Shown here in pieces: positions 44,245-53,528 of a stretch of 64,000 nt of DNA. The first letter of the stretch is position 1; each line of letters starts with the position of its first letter. The stretch is taken from NCBI GenBank assembly GCA_002307135.1, contig DBTQ01000034.1:228036-292035 (forward strand). Direction: 5' to 3'. This stretch comes from Bacteroidetes bacterium UBA1312 (GTDB lineage Bacteria; Bacteroidota; Bacteroidia; Chitinophagales; Chitinophagaceae). The translations under genes were made by a program, and so were the position numbers. A model generated the notes under the pieces. It saw nothing but the letters and a program-made list of their open reading frames with translations, was not told the DNA's origin and ran no database searches.

Positions 44245-47200
44245 ATGACTTTCCGTAAAATCTTTGCTGCCTTTACGGCGCTTTTTATGTTTGTATCGAG
44301 TTCTGTATTATATGCTCAGCATATTGCTGCCCCTATAGTTGCTCAGCATAAATCCACTAACATTTCAAGAGCTCACTGGGTGGATAGTGTATATAATATT
44401 CTCAAGGAGGACGAACGTATTGGTCAACTCTTTATGGTAGCTGCATATAGCGGTGGAAAGAATTATAATGAAGATGCAATATTAAAGCTCATTAATAGTC
44501 ACCAAATAGGCGGGCTCATTTTTATGCAAGGAGGCCCTGTGCGACAAGCCTTGCTTAATAATAAATACCAACAACTGGCCCAAGTACCCTTATTAATTTC
44601 TATGGATGCTGAATGGGGTTTAGGGATGCGTTTAGATAGTGTCATTAATTTTCCGCGCCAAATGATGATAGGTGCTACCCGAGATACTGCTTTGATGTAC
44701 CAGATAGGTATGGCAATAGCCTATCAATGTCGTAGATTGGGTGTGCACATTGACTTTGCTCCGGATATTGATATCAATAATAATGCGCAAAACCCTGTGA
44801 TAAATACACGTTCTTTTGGTGAAAATAAATACTGGGTAACTAAACTTGGTAGTGCATATATGCATGGACTACAAGACAATGGTGTGATGGCTTGTTTGAA
44901 ACATTTTCCTGGACATGGCAATACAAATATTGATTCGCATAAAGATTTACCGGTTATCAACCGCTCTCTTGCCGAACTCAAAGAAGTTGAATTATACCCA
45001 TTCAAAGCGCTTATTAATGAAGGTGCGCAGAGTGTAATGATTGCGCACTTAGAAGTACCTGCGCTAGAAAAAGAGCCACATATTCCTACTACCCTTTCTA
45101 AAAATACGATTACTAACTTATTGAAAACAGAAATGGGTTTTAAGGGTTTGGTCTTTACGGATGCACTCAATATGGAAGGCGTTGCCAAATATTTTCAGCC
45201 GGGCGAAGTAGATTTAAAAGCATTTATAGCAGGTAATGACGTTTTGTTGTTTTCACAAAATGTACCTGTGGCCATTGAGAAAATTAAAGCTGCAATGGCA
45301 ACGGGTATTATACAGAAAGCAGATTTAGAACAGCGCGTAAAGAAAATATTGGGAGCTAAATACGATTATCATTTGAATAACTGGAAACCTGTAAGTACAG
45401 CTAATATTACCAATGAATTGAATCAATTTACTTTTCCACTTCGAGCACGCGTTGCGGAATTGGCGGCTACTTTGGTAAGAGACGATAATAAAATAGTTTC
45501 GCAACTACAACGCAAAAATCAAAAGATACAATACATTGGAGTCAATGCATCTTCTTCTGTTTTAGAAAAAACATTAATTAAATCTTTTGATGGAATTGCG
45601 AGCTCCTGGCTTTCTTCGACTGCTTCTTCGATTGATATCACTAAAGCAATAAGCAATCTTGATCGTTTTGATGTAAATATCATTGCCATACATAATACTA
45701 GTTTTTATCCGGCTAAAAATTACGGAATTGAAACTGAGCTATTAAACTTTTTGGCTCGTGCTCAAAGCCACCCTAAAACAATTATTGTGTTGATGGGTAA
45801 TGCGTATATACTCAAAAATATTTGCGATGTAAAATCTGCGTTAGTTCTGTACGAAGATGATAGCTTATCACAAATGGCAGCAGCTTCAGTATTGACAGGT
45901 AATATTATTGCTCGGGGAAAATTGCCGGTAACCGCATGTGCAAATATGCCTGCAGGATCAGTAAGTGGGCTCAATGCTATTGAATCTATGTTGCCGTATG
46001 ATTTGAAAAAAGTGGATAAACCACGACATGATAGTGTTATTGTTCCGGAAGCGTTAGAAAAGCTTACCTTATATATAAACCGCTGTGTGGCAGATAGAGT
46101 ATTCCCGGGTTGCAGGGTTTATGCTTCACAAAATGGGAAAGTAATTTATAATAAATCGTTTGGTTATTTCGACTATCAAAAGCAAACACCGGTTACTAAT
46201 AATACTATTTATGATGTTGCCTCTGTAACTAAAGTATTAGCAACTACATTGGCTGTAATGAAGCTCTATGACGAAGGAAAATTTGATCTTAATAAACGGC
46301 TTAAAGATTATTTACCTTGGGTAATTGGAAGTGACAAAGAGAATATTACTATGCGTAGTTTATTGTTGCATCAGGCAGGGCTTAAAAGCTGGATTCCTTT
46401 TTACAAAGAGACATTAGATTCCGCTACTGGAAATTTACGCAGTGATTTATATCAAAGCGCGCCAACATCGGGTTGGAATACACGTGTCGCCAAATCGATA
46501 TTTATTCGTAATGATTTTCAAGATACCATCTGGAAGCGCATTTTGGCACAACCATTAGAAATTATTGGTAAATATACTTACAGTGATTTAGATTTTTATT
46601 TTTTACAAAAAGTGGTTGAAAAGATTAGTGGTAAGCCATTAGATGAATATGTAGCCATGTATTTTTACAAGCCAATGGGACTAAATAACATTAGTTATAA
46701 TCCTTTGAAAAAATTCCCATTAACATCTATTGCTCCAACCGAAAACGATTTGTTATTTCGACATCAGCAGCTACAGGGCTTTGTACATGATCAGGGAGCC
46801 GCTTTGTTAGGTGGAGTTGCAGGCCATGCGGGTATTTTTGCTTCTGCTGAAGATGTGGCGGCAATTTTTCAAATGCTATTGAAATATGGTTTGTATAATG
46901 GCAAACGTTATTTACAAGATGCCACCGTGAAAAAATTCACGGCATATAATTCGACGAATAGTCGTCGGGCATTGGGTTTTGATAAACCAGACAATAAACG
47001 CAATGATGCAGGTCCTACTGGTGAGCGTTGTAGCGGTTATACCTTTGGCCATCAGGGATTCACTGGTACTTGTGCTTGGGCAGATCCTGCAACAGGAGTT
47101 GTATTCGTTTTCTTATCCAATAGAGTATGCCCTAGTGCAGATAATAATTTAATCAACAAGATGGGTGTGCGGACGATTGCTCAAGACTATATCAGTGAAG

Positions 47201-47259
47201 CATTGGGTATTCCGTTAAACTTATCTCGTCCGGAAGTATATCAAACGCAAATAAAATAA
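44245..47259 (+). CDS. GH3 beta-N-acetylglucosaminidase (NagZ-like) fused to a serine beta-lactamase-like domain
   Basis: A 1004-residue exported protein with signal peptide MTFRKIFAAFTALFMFVSSSVLYAQ. Residues about 40-395 are a GH3 barrel with LKHFPGHGNTNIDSH (the NagZ His loop near residue 218) and the nucleophile Asp near 306 in VFTDALNMEGV. Residues 396-600 are a further GH3-like alpha/beta domain. Residues about 620-1000 form a class C beta-lactamase fold, with SVTK (Ser near 660, Lys near 663), YSD near 778 and HQGFTGT near 935 in place of the usual KTG. It should cut N-acetylglucosamine from peptidoglycan fragments and possibly hydrolyse a muropeptide or other ester or amide. This fusion occurs in other Bacteroidota. 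Confidence 0.9.
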   Translation: MTFRKIFAAFTALFMFVSSSVLYAQHIAAPIVAQHKSTNISRAHWVDSVYNILKEDERIGQLFMVAAYSGGKNYNEDAILKLINSHQIGGLIFMQGGPVRQALLNNKYQQLAQVPLLISMDAEWGLGMRLDSVINFPRQMMIGATRDTALMYQIGMAIAYQCRRLGVHIDFAPDIDINNNAQNPVINTRSFGENKYWVTKLGSAYMHGLQDNGVMACLKHFPGHGNTNIDSHKDLPVINRSLAELKEVELYPFKALINEGAQSVMIAHLEVPALEKEPHIPTTLSKNTITNLLKTEMGFKGLVFTDALNMEGVAKYFQPGEVDLKAFIAGNDVLLFSQNVPVAIEKIKAAMATGIIQKADLEQRVKKILGAKYDYHLNNWKPVSTANITNELNQFTFPLRARVAELAATLVRDDNKIVSQLQRKNQKIQYIGVNASSSVLEKTLIKSFDGIASSWLSSTASSIDITKAISNLDRFDVNIIAIHNTSFYPAKNYGIETELLNFLARAQSHPKTIIVLMGNAYILKNICDVKSALVLYEDDSLSQMAAASVLTGNIIARGKLPVTACANMPAGSVSGLNAIESMLPYDLKKVDKPRHDSVIVPEALEKLTLYINRCVADRVFPGCRVYASQNGKVIYNKSFGYFDYQKQTPVTNNTIYDVASVTKVLATTLAVMKLYDEGKFDLNKRLKDYLPWVIGSDKENITMRSLLLHQAGLKSWIPFYKETLDSATGNLRSDLYQSAPTSGWNTRVAKSIFIRNDFQDTIWKRILAQPLEIIGKYTYSDLDFYFLQKVVEKISGKPLDEYVAMYFYKPMGLNNISYNPLKKFPLTSIAPTENDLLFRHQQLQGFVHDQGAALLGGVAGHAGIFASAEDVAAIFQMLLKYGLYNGKRYLQDATVKKFTAYNSTNSRRALGFDKPDNKRNDAGPTGERCSGYTFGHQGFTGTCAWADPATGVVFVFLSNRVCPSADNNLINKMGVRTIAQDYISEALGIPLNLSRPEVYQTQIK

Positions 47260-47277
47260 ATATAGAAACTTACGAAA

Positions 47278-47934
47278 CTACATTTGTACCACTAACAATT
47301 TTTCGCAAACTAAAACACTTAATGTTTCTTCATTGTTTTTGCCGAAAGTGACGACCATACTTTTATCGAAAGATTCAACAGATTTTATGTTCAATTTTAT
47401 ACCCAATTTCAAATTGCGTGCATTGAGAAATCTAAGAAATTCATCGGAGGAATGCGTAACTGCTGAAAGCTGCACTAAATCGCCAACTTTACACTCACTC
47501 AATTTGGCATAGCTAATCCATTCCATTTTCCCCGTTTTGTCAGGTATGGGTGATCCGTGTGGGTCGAATTTTGGATAATCTAATAATTCATCCATTTTTT
47601 CAAAAAACTCTTGAGAATGAATATGTTCAATTTGTTCTGCAATATCGTGTACCTGTTCCCAGCCAAAGCCCATTTTATCAACCAAAAACATCTCTGTGAG
47701 TCTGTGTTTACGAATAATGAGCGCAGCCTCTTTCTTGCCTTTATCAGTAAGGCGTAGTGGTTTATAACTTTCATAATGTACCAGCTTTTTTTCGGCCAGC
47801 TTTTTCATCATGCTATTTACAGTAGGCATTTTAATCCCTAAATGTTTGCTTAATTCATTTACACTCACTTCTCCCTTGTCATTGGCAAGTGTGAATAAAG
47901 ACTTTAGGTAGTTTTCTTCGGTAAGAGAGACCAT
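47278..47934 (-). CDS. DtxR/MntR-family metal-dependent repressor with FeoA-like domain
   Basis: A 218-residue regulator. The N-terminal winged helix (residues about 1-65) has EENYLKSLFTL ... VSVNELSKHLGIKMPTVNSMMKKL. The dimerisation domain follows with VDKMGFGWEQVHDIAEQIEHIHSQEFFEKMD and metal-binding His and Glu residues. A C-terminal FeoA/SH3-like domain begins around residue 145 (SECKVGDLVQLSAV). The frame starts at 47985, but homologues start at MVSLTEENYL, so the ATG at 47934 is chosen. The target metal (iron or manganese) is not clear; no metal transporter is next to it. Convergent with the NagZ fusion, divergent from DUF502. Confidence 0.9.
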   Translation of the reverse strand: MVSLTEENYLKSLFTLANDKGEVSVNELSKHLGIKMPTVNSMMKKLAEKKLVHYESYKPLRLTDKGKKEAALIIRKHRLTEMFLVDKMGFGWEQVHDIAEQIEHIHSQEFFEKMDELLDYPKFDPHGSPIPDKTGKMEWISYAKLSECKVGDLVQLSAVTHSSDEFLRFLNARNLKLGIKLNIKSVESFDKSMVVTFGKNNEETLSVLVCEKLLVVQM

Positions 47935-47992
47935 AGTCAAAAGTAACTTTTTATTAGAATAATCAATACATAGAATTATTGTCACCAGTTCC

Positions 47993-48000
47993 TACCTTTA
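47993..48000 (+). promoter_or_regulatory. -7 element for DUF502/serC
   Basis: TACCTTTA (one mismatch) is 20 bases before the ATG at 48021. Between this gene and the divergent regulator, the near-repeats TAGAATAAT (about 47955) and TAGAATTAT (about 47971) are spaced by 16 bases; they could bind the regulator, but I have no evidence. Confidence 0.4.
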
Positions 48001-48020
48001 CCACCAGTTTACTATTCTAC

Positions 48021-48611
48021 ATGCGTCAATTTACGAAGCTATTATTGCGGTCTTTTTTACAAGGCCTAGTTATCATTAGTCCCGTAGCCGTCACTGCCTA
48101 TGTTATTTATGCAGTATTTATGAATGTGGATAGTTGGGTGAGCTGGATGCCTTATGTACCAAAGGGATTGGGTTTTGTGATTGTAGTAGTTTTTGTGACA
48201 TTGGTAGGTTATTTAGGGACTCGATTTTTCTTTGTAAAATTGGTAGATGGGTTTAGCCATTTATTAGAACATACACCAGGAGTTAAACATATTTATTCAT
48301 CAGTAAAAGACGTGATGGGTTCGTTTGTCGGTGATAAACGTAAATTTTCTAAACCTGTGTGGGTACGTGTAAATAACAATCCTGAAATATGGCGCATCGG
48401 TTTTCTTACCCAAAAGAGTATGGACTATTTGGGGATGGAAGATAAAGTAGCCGTATATATGCCACATGCTTATGCTATTTCGGGTTGGGTAATAATTGTT
48501 GATAAAACGGATACAAAAAGAGTAACTACAATGACTGCTGCTGAAGCAATGAAATTTGCTGTAAGTGGTGGTATTACTGTTTCAGAAGAAAAAGGGAATG
48601 ACAAAAAATAA
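48021..48611 (+). CDS. DUF502 family membrane protein
   Basis: A 196-residue protein with two transmembrane segments near residues 12-34 and 48-72, then a soluble part with HTPGVKHIYSSVKDVMGSFVGDKRKF. This arrangement defines DUF502, a family of unknown function. The frame begins at 47979, but the ATG at 48021 (MRQFTKLLLRSFLQGL) suits the family. Its last codons overlap serC by 14 bases, so translation is coupled. The neighbouring gene order DUF502-serC-DUF1015 suggests a shared expression unit. Confidence 0.87.
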   Translation: MRQFTKLLLRSFLQGLVIISPVAVTAYVIYAVFMNVDSWVSWMPYVPKGLGFVIVVVFVTLVGYLGTRFFFVKLVDGFSHLLEHTPGVKHIYSSVKDVMGSFVGDKRKFSKPVWVRVNNNPEIWRIGFLTQKSMDYLGMEDKVAVYMPHAYAISGWVIIVDKTDTKRVTTMTAAEAMKFAVSGGITVSEEKGNDKK

Positions 48612-49683
48612 AACACTCATTAATTTTGGTGCTGGCCCAGCAGCTTTACCGCAAGAAGTTTTATCAGCTGCCGCAACGGCGGTTATTAATTATAATAACA
48701 CAGGGCTTTCTATTTTAGAAATACCGCATCGGGGCGAATTATTCGATGCAATTCTTGAAGAAAGTAATGCACTTGTAAGGGAGCTTACCGGCGTTGGTGA
48801 GGACTATGAGGTAATTTGGTTGCCAGGAGGAGGGCGATTGCAATTTGCTATGATACCGATGAATTTTTTGGCACCGGAAGCAACAGCTGGATATATAGAT
48901 AGCGGACATTGGGCAAATGATGCGCTGAAAAACGGTTCATATTATGGAGCGGCAATAACACTAAGTTCTACAAGAGATAGTAATTATACGTCATTGCCTC
49001 TCTGGCCTCAAAATATTCCTGACGATTTATCATATTTACATTTTACTACCAACAATACCATTTATGGTACACAATGGAGTAATATACCTGCTGCTAATGT
49101 TCCATTGATAGCTGATATGAGTAGTGATATATTTTCGAGGCAAAGAGACTATCGAAGTTGTGCATTGTTTTATGCAGTAGCACAAAAGAATATGGGAGCA
49201 GCAGGTGTCACTTTAGTGGTATTGCGGAAGGAAATGTTGCAACAAATACAACGAAGCTTACCTCCAATGCTTGATTATGCACAGCATGTCCAGCATAATT
49301 CCGTACTCAATACGCCTCCTGTTTTTGCCATTTATGTATCATTATTGATGTTACGTTGGACTAAGACTAAAGGTATTCTACAAATAGAAAAAGACAATAA
49401 CGAAAAGTCTGAAATGCTTTATGCAGAAATAGACCGAAATCCAATGTTTTATGGTATTGTGGTCAATAAAGATCACCGAAGTAAAATGAATGTTGTTTTT
49501 CGTTGTCATGAAGCATCAAAAGAACAAGCGTTTTTAAATCTTTGTGAATCAAATAATATTAAAGGTATAGCAGGTCACCGTAGTGTTGGCGGTTTTAGAG
49601 CATCACTTTATAATACAATCAGCGTTGCCGATGTTGAAACATTGGTATCGCTTATGCAAGATTTCGAACAAAATAACAAATAA
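48598..49683 (+). CDS. serC: phosphoserine aminotransferase
   Basis: A 361-residue PLP enzyme that makes 3-phosphoserine from 3-phosphohydroxypyruvate with glutamate. INFGAGPAALPQEVL and GLSILEIPHRG are family signatures; the PLP-binding Lys197 is in VAQKNMGAAG; WLPGGGRLQF replaces the usual GGGS loop. The longer frame (48565) starts inside DUF502; the ATG at 48598 matches homologues. It overlaps DUF502 by 14 bases and precedes DUF1015 by 14 bases. The dehydrogenase of the same pathway is not adjacent. Confidence 0.95.
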   Translation: MTKNKTLINFGAGPAALPQEVLSAAATAVINYNNTGLSILEIPHRGELFDAILEESNALVRELTGVGEDYEVIWLPGGGRLQFAMIPMNFLAPEATAGYIDSGHWANDALKNGSYYGAAITLSSTRDSNYTSLPLWPQNIPDDLSYLHFTTNNTIYGTQWSNIPAANVPLIADMSSDIFSRQRDYRSCALFYAVAQKNMGAAGVTLVVLRKEMLQQIQRSLPPMLDYAQHVQHNSVLNTPPVFAIYVSLLMLRWTKTKGILQIEKDNNEKSEMLYAEIDRNPMFYGIVVNKDHRSKMNVVFRCHEASKEQAFLNLCESNNIKGIAGHRSVGGFRASLYNTISVADVETLVSLMQDFEQNNK

Positions 49684-49697
49684 ATATACTCAAAGAA

Positions 49698-50942
49698 ATG
49701 GCAAGAATCATTCCATTCAAAGGGCTAAGACCCACGCAAGAATTGGCTTCAAAAGTCGCAACACTTCCCTATGATGTAGTAAATGTAGCAGAAGCAAGAG
49801 CTTTTCGTAGTAATCCGTACAATTTTTACCATGTTACTCGGGCAGAAATAGATTTACCCGAAAATGTAGATGTACATAGTATTCAAGTGTATGAAAAAGC
49901 AAAGGAGAATTTGGATCAAATGATAGAAGACAAAGTCTTATTGCAAGATAATGAACCGTGTTACTATATCTATCAATTGGTGATGAACGGTCGCGCGCAA
50001 ACGGGCTTACTTTGTGGTTCTTCCATCGACGATTATGACAATGGTATCATTAAAAAACATGAGTTTACACGACCGGAAAAAGAATTAGATCGTATCAATC
50101 ATATTAAAGCAACCAGAGCACAAACAGGTATTGTTTTTCTTGCATATAATGACCAAGTAGATGTGGAGGAAATTATTGCATCATGGAAAAAAGAACATCA
50201 ACCAACCTACGATTTTGTAGCAGAAGATGGTGTACAGCATACTTTGTGGGTAGTCAATGATTATGCACGGGTGGCCACTATTACAAGGTTATTTGCAGAG
50301 GATGTACCGTGTACCTACATTGCCGACGGGCATCATCGTGCGGCCTCAGCAGCAAAAGTATGTCAAGAGATGAGGGATAGTGAACTGTCTATTACAGGTG
50401 ATGAATCTTTTAACTACTTTGTTACTTGTATTTTTCCTGCAAGTCAGTTAGCCATATTAGATTATAATCGCGTGGCAAAAGATTTGAATGGCATGAGTGC
50501 TACAGAATTTCTTGATGTATTAAAGGAAGACTTTGAAGTCGTAAATACAAATAATGCAGCACCATATCGTCCAGCTAAACCACATGAATTTGGCATGTAT
50601 CTGAACCATACTTGGTATCAACTAACGGCTAAAGAAACGGCTTACACTACTGACCCAATTGGTATTTTAGATGTTACAATTTTGCAAAATAAAGTGCTCT
50701 CCAAAATACTTGCTATACATGACCCTCGTACGGATAAGCGTGTCGATTTTGTGGGTGGTATCAGAGGACTTAAAGAATTGGAAACTCGTGTAAACAGTGG
50801 CGATATGGCAGTGGCTTTTTCGTGCTATCCTGTAAGTATTCAGCAATTGTTTACTATTGCAGACTCAGGCAATGTAATGCCTCCTAAAAGCACATGGTTT
50901 GAACCCAAAACTAGAGATGGTTTAGTGATATATCCGATTTAG
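49698..50942 (+). CDS. DUF1015 family protein
   Basis: A 414-residue protein of the DUF1015 family (function unknown, sometimes placed as a HipA-like or hydrolase relative). The start MARIIPFKGLRPT, ATLPYDVV, IADGHHRAASA near residue 210 and FVGGIRGLKELE near 350 match the family. It is commonly found with serA/serC genes, which fits this operon and points to a role near serine metabolism. Starts 14 bases after the serC stop. Confidence 0.88.
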   Translation: MARIIPFKGLRPTQELASKVATLPYDVVNVAEARAFRSNPYNFYHVTRAEIDLPENVDVHSIQVYEKAKENLDQMIEDKVLLQDNEPCYYIYQLVMNGRAQTGLLCGSSIDDYDNGIIKKHEFTRPEKELDRINHIKATRAQTGIVFLAYNDQVDVEEIIASWKKEHQPTYDFVAEDGVQHTLWVVNDYARVATITRLFAEDVPCTYIADGHHRAASAAKVCQEMRDSELSITGDESFNYFVTCIFPASQLAILDYNRVAKDLNGMSATEFLDVLKEDFEVVNTNNAAPYRPAKPHEFGMYLNHTWYQLTAKETAYTTDPIGILDVTILQNKVLSKILAIHDPRTDKRVDFVGGIRGLKELETRVNSGDMAVAFSCYPVSIQQLFTIADSGNVMPPKSTWFEPKTRDGLVIYPI

Positions 50943-50980
50943 TGTTACAGGATATCCTACACAAGTAAATATACTTAGTT

Positions 50981-51030
50981 ATTTTATAAACCCCCCTTAG
51001 CATGTACACATCTAAGGGGGTTTATAAAAT
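50981..51030 (+). terminator. terminator after the serC operon
   Basis: Arms 50981-51000 and 51012-51030 pair (CCCCCTTAG with CTAAGGGGG, then TTATAAAAT) with one unpaired C in the left arm and an 11-base loop. Confidence 0.8.
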
Positions 51031-51108
51031 ATATTATTCTTTTAGCACTATTTTTATAAATGCTCACAAAATACGCTCCTAGATCGGGTATTGAAAGTAG
51101 TTTAAGAA

Positions 51109-51915
51109 TTACCTCTTTGAAATCAGAGAAACCAATTCGTTTCTAAGATTTGTAAAACCCATCAAATCAACTTTAATGCTACCTATAAGTATTGGACTGT
51201 CTACGCGTAGCGGTATATGATTGGCATCGTCACTTACCCAAACAGCCATTTTTTCACCACCTTTAAAGATTGTTCCGTCTATCAATAAGGGCGTTATTTT
51301 GATAGAGTTGAATTTGCCATAGCGTGTTTCAATAACTTCTTTACCAACGTAGCGAATGTATAATTCATAGACCTGATCATCGAGAAACATCTTGAACGCA
51401 ATCTTAGCACCAGGTTTATATTTATTATAGTCGATATTGCGCGCAAAATAGATAGCAGACAATACATCTTGTATGCAATTTGGTACCTTAAAAACGCCTT
51501 TGGTGCTTACTGCTTGCCCAATATTTTGATTGAAAGCAACATTATTGTAAATCCGAAAACCTCCTTCATTTACATTACGAATAAATTTGTGTGGTAATAG
51601 GGTTTCTTCATCCAAAAAACTTTCATATTTGTCGTTTACCTTATAAAACCATTCGTAAGATTTTTGCGTTTTTCCTGTACCTGTAATATGAAAAACTTTT
51701 TTGTTGTTCAATTGCTCGGATGCAACATTAAATTCTGCATTACCTGCGTGCATCCATAATCTACCCATATTGTAATAAACCTTGAACATGAGTTGTTCCC
51801 CATCTTTGAAACTAGTATTTTTAATATTACAAAACTCATTTTGTGCTTGTGTTTTATATGTTAGGTTTGCTATTGCTAAAATCATCAGCAGCAATAGTTT
51901 TTTATAAAATCTCAT
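51109..51915 (-). CDS. DUF3108 family exported protein
   Basis: A 268-residue protein with signal peptide MRFYKKLLLLMILAIANLTYKTQAQ. FKDGEQLMFKVYYNMGRLWMHAGNAEF and the C-terminal AVWVSDDANHIPLRVDSPILIGSIKVDL are the DUF3108 pattern, a periplasmic lipocalin-like beta fold. Members are often found with lipid or envelope genes. The region between it and the flippase-like gene (51916-51976) is short. The downstream gene on the same strand is a membrane protein, so an operon is possible. Confidence 0.85.
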   Translation of the reverse strand: MRFYKKLLLLMILAIANLTYKTQAQNEFCNIKNTSFKDGEQLMFKVYYNMGRLWMHAGNAEFNVASEQLNNKKVFHITGTGKTQKSYEWFYKVNDKYESFLDEETLLPHKFIRNVNEGGFRIYNNVAFNQNIGQAVSTKGVFKVPNCIQDVLSAIYFARNIDYNKYKPGAKIAFKMFLDDQVYELYIRYVGKEVIETRYGKFNSIKITPLLIDGTIFKGGEKMAVWVSDDANHIPLRVDSPILIGSIKVDLMGFTNLRNELVSLISKR

Positions 51916-51976
51916 ATTTTGAATTTATATTTTCAATGTAAAAATACTGGTAAACACAATCTAATAAGTCTTAAAG

Positions 51977-52918
51977 TTATCGTATTAGTCGAGTACGACC
52001 AAGTAATAAACTGCCGATAATAGCAGGTACTACCAAATTGATACACCAAAGACCCAATGTTGCGCTCAATATGCCTATTGCATTATCCGAGTATTGTTGA
52101 AACAGAAACAGACCCACTTTTGCTCTAACACCTACTTCCGCAAGAGAGATAGTAGGTATTATAGCCATTGTCCAAAAAAATAGTGCAGAAAGGCAATACC
52201 CTGCTACAATAGGCACCTTCACATTCAACCATAGCAAAAGCAACAAATATTGTGCCGTAAATATCGCAAAACGCAGTAGCGAAATACCTACCACAGTCAA
52301 TTGTTTTTGTGTGCTAAAATTTCGTAGTAAATAACCATACGTCTTGTATCGTTTAAACCATTTTATACTTTCGAATTTATTGCCCCACCATTCATAATAC
52401 CGATAAAAAATGCCTAGAAAAAGAATTAGTATCAGGGTTCCAATAAGGGCAATTAGAGACAATTGACTTGGAGATTTTGTATTATAATAGATAAGCCCTA
52501 ATAAACCAAAGCTAAATAAGGCGATCATTTGAGAGAATGCCCCAAGTACAGCAACACTAATTAATCGAGGTGTATTTTTTTGTTCTAAAGTAAGAATACG
52601 ACCAGGATACTCTCCAATGCGATTAGGCGTAATTAGGGAAAAGACAATGCCACATAATATGCTTTTTAATGACTGGAGATAACTAATGGGTTGTGCTAAT
52701 GAAGTCAGTAATTGCCATTTTTTCGCTTCTGTACCAATATTAAAAGGTAATAAGATCACACAAAGAATACCATAAATGGCGGGACCTCTTTGTTGCATGA
52801 TAGTCCAGTCGGTTTTCGTTAACTGACATTGCAATTGACTTTTAATACTCCAAAGCAAAATTCCGGAGATGGCTATCCCAATCAGATAGTTGAGTCTTAT
52901 TTTGGTACTTTTGTTCAA
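51977..52918 (-). CDS. lysylphosphatidylglycerol synthetase-like / flippase-like membrane protein
   Basis: A 313-residue inner-membrane protein with about 8 hydrophobic helices. It belongs to the LPG_synthase_TM/UPF0104 group: SLKSILCGIVFSLITPNRIGEYPGRILTL and FFWTMAIIPTISLAEVGVRAKVGLFLF are the typical conserved loops. It probably flips or handles lipid-linked molecules; the soluble transferase part is absent. The start is a TTG at 52918, because the first helix begins just after it. It is divergent to ruvC, with only 13 bases between the two TTG starts. Confidence 0.83.
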   Translation of the reverse strand: MNKSTKIRLNYLIGIAISGILLWSIKSQLQCQLTKTDWTIMQQRGPAIYGILCVILLPFNIGTEAKKWQLLTSLAQPISYLQSLKSILCGIVFSLITPNRIGEYPGRILTLEQKNTPRLISVAVLGAFSQMIALFSFGLLGLIYYNTKSPSQLSLIALIGTLILILFLGIFYRYYEWWGNKFESIKWFKRYKTYGYLLRNFSTQKQLTVVGISLLRFAIFTAQYLLLLLWLNVKVPIVAGYCLSALFFWTMAIIPTISLAEVGVRAKVGLFLFQQYSDNAIGILSATLGLWCINLVVPAIIGSLLLGRTRLIR

Positions 52919-52930
52919 TAACTACTTTTG
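52901..52930 (+). promoter_or_regulatory. candidate promoter region for ruvC
   Basis: TTTG at 52901-52904, 18-base spacer, TACTTTTG at 52923-52930; another TACTTTTG lies at 52906-52913. The second -7 element ends one base before the ruvC TTG, so the first may be the one used. Confidence 0.4.
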
Positions 52931-52931
52931 T

Positions 52932-53522
52932 TTGCAAAAAAAATCGGAAATAATATTGGGTATTGACCCCGGTACACTGGTAATGGGCTACGGACTTATA
53001 GCTATTGACAAAGGTAGCATAAGGCTTTTGGAAATGGGTGTACTTCAATTGTCTAAGTACAAAAATCATCCTGAGCGTTTGAGTCTTATTTATAAAAAAA
53101 TGGAAATGTTGCTGAGTACACATAAGCCATCAGCGGTTGCAATTGAAGCTCCTTTTTTTGGGAAAAATGTACAAAGTATGCTTAAGCTAGGACGTGCACA
53201 AGGTGTGGCTATTGCAGCTGCAATGATGCATAACCTAGAAGCGATTGAGTATTCTCCACGCAAAATAAAACAATCTATTACAGGAAAAGGATCAGCATCT
53301 AAAGAGCAGGTATGGGGAATGTTGCAACGAATATTGAGTTTTGAAGAAAGACCAGAGTTTATGGATGCAACTGATGCTGTCGCTGTAGCACTTTGTCATC
53401 ATTATCAAAGCAGAATGACACAATTGACACCAGCAGCTGTACCAATAAAAAAATTATCTGGTAAAAAGACCAGTTGGGATAATTTTATTACTCAAAACCC
53501 TGACCGTATTAAAGACAAATAA
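52932..53522 (+). CDS. ruvC: crossover junction endodeoxyribonuclease RuvC
   Basis: A 196-residue Holliday-junction resolvase that cuts four-way DNA junctions with RuvAB. The catalytic Asp is in ILGIDPGTLVMGYG; the second acidic group is Glu in AVAIEAPFFGKNVQS; the C-terminal pair is in DATDAVAVALCHH. The frame begins at 52890 (TTG), but homologues begin near MQKKSEIILGIDPGT. No ATG exists before the catalytic Asp, so the start is the TTG at 52932. It is followed 6 bases later by a GT-C membrane protein. Confidence 0.92.
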   Translation: MQKKSEIILGIDPGTLVMGYGLIAIDKGSIRLLEMGVLQLSKYKNHPERLSLIYKKMEMLLSTHKPSAVAIEAPFFGKNVQSMLKLGRAQGVAIAAAMMHNLEAIEYSPRKIKQSITGKGSASKEQVWGMLQRILSFEERPEFMDATDAVAVALCHHYQSRMTQLTPAAVPIKKLSGKKTSWDNFITQNPDRIKDK

Positions 53523-53528
53523 AGACCT

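Noticed and set aside
47935..48020. DtxR/MntR box in the intergenic region
   Set aside because: The near-repeats TAGAATAAT and TAGAATTAT are direct, not palindromic, and AT-rich sequence makes them unremarkable.
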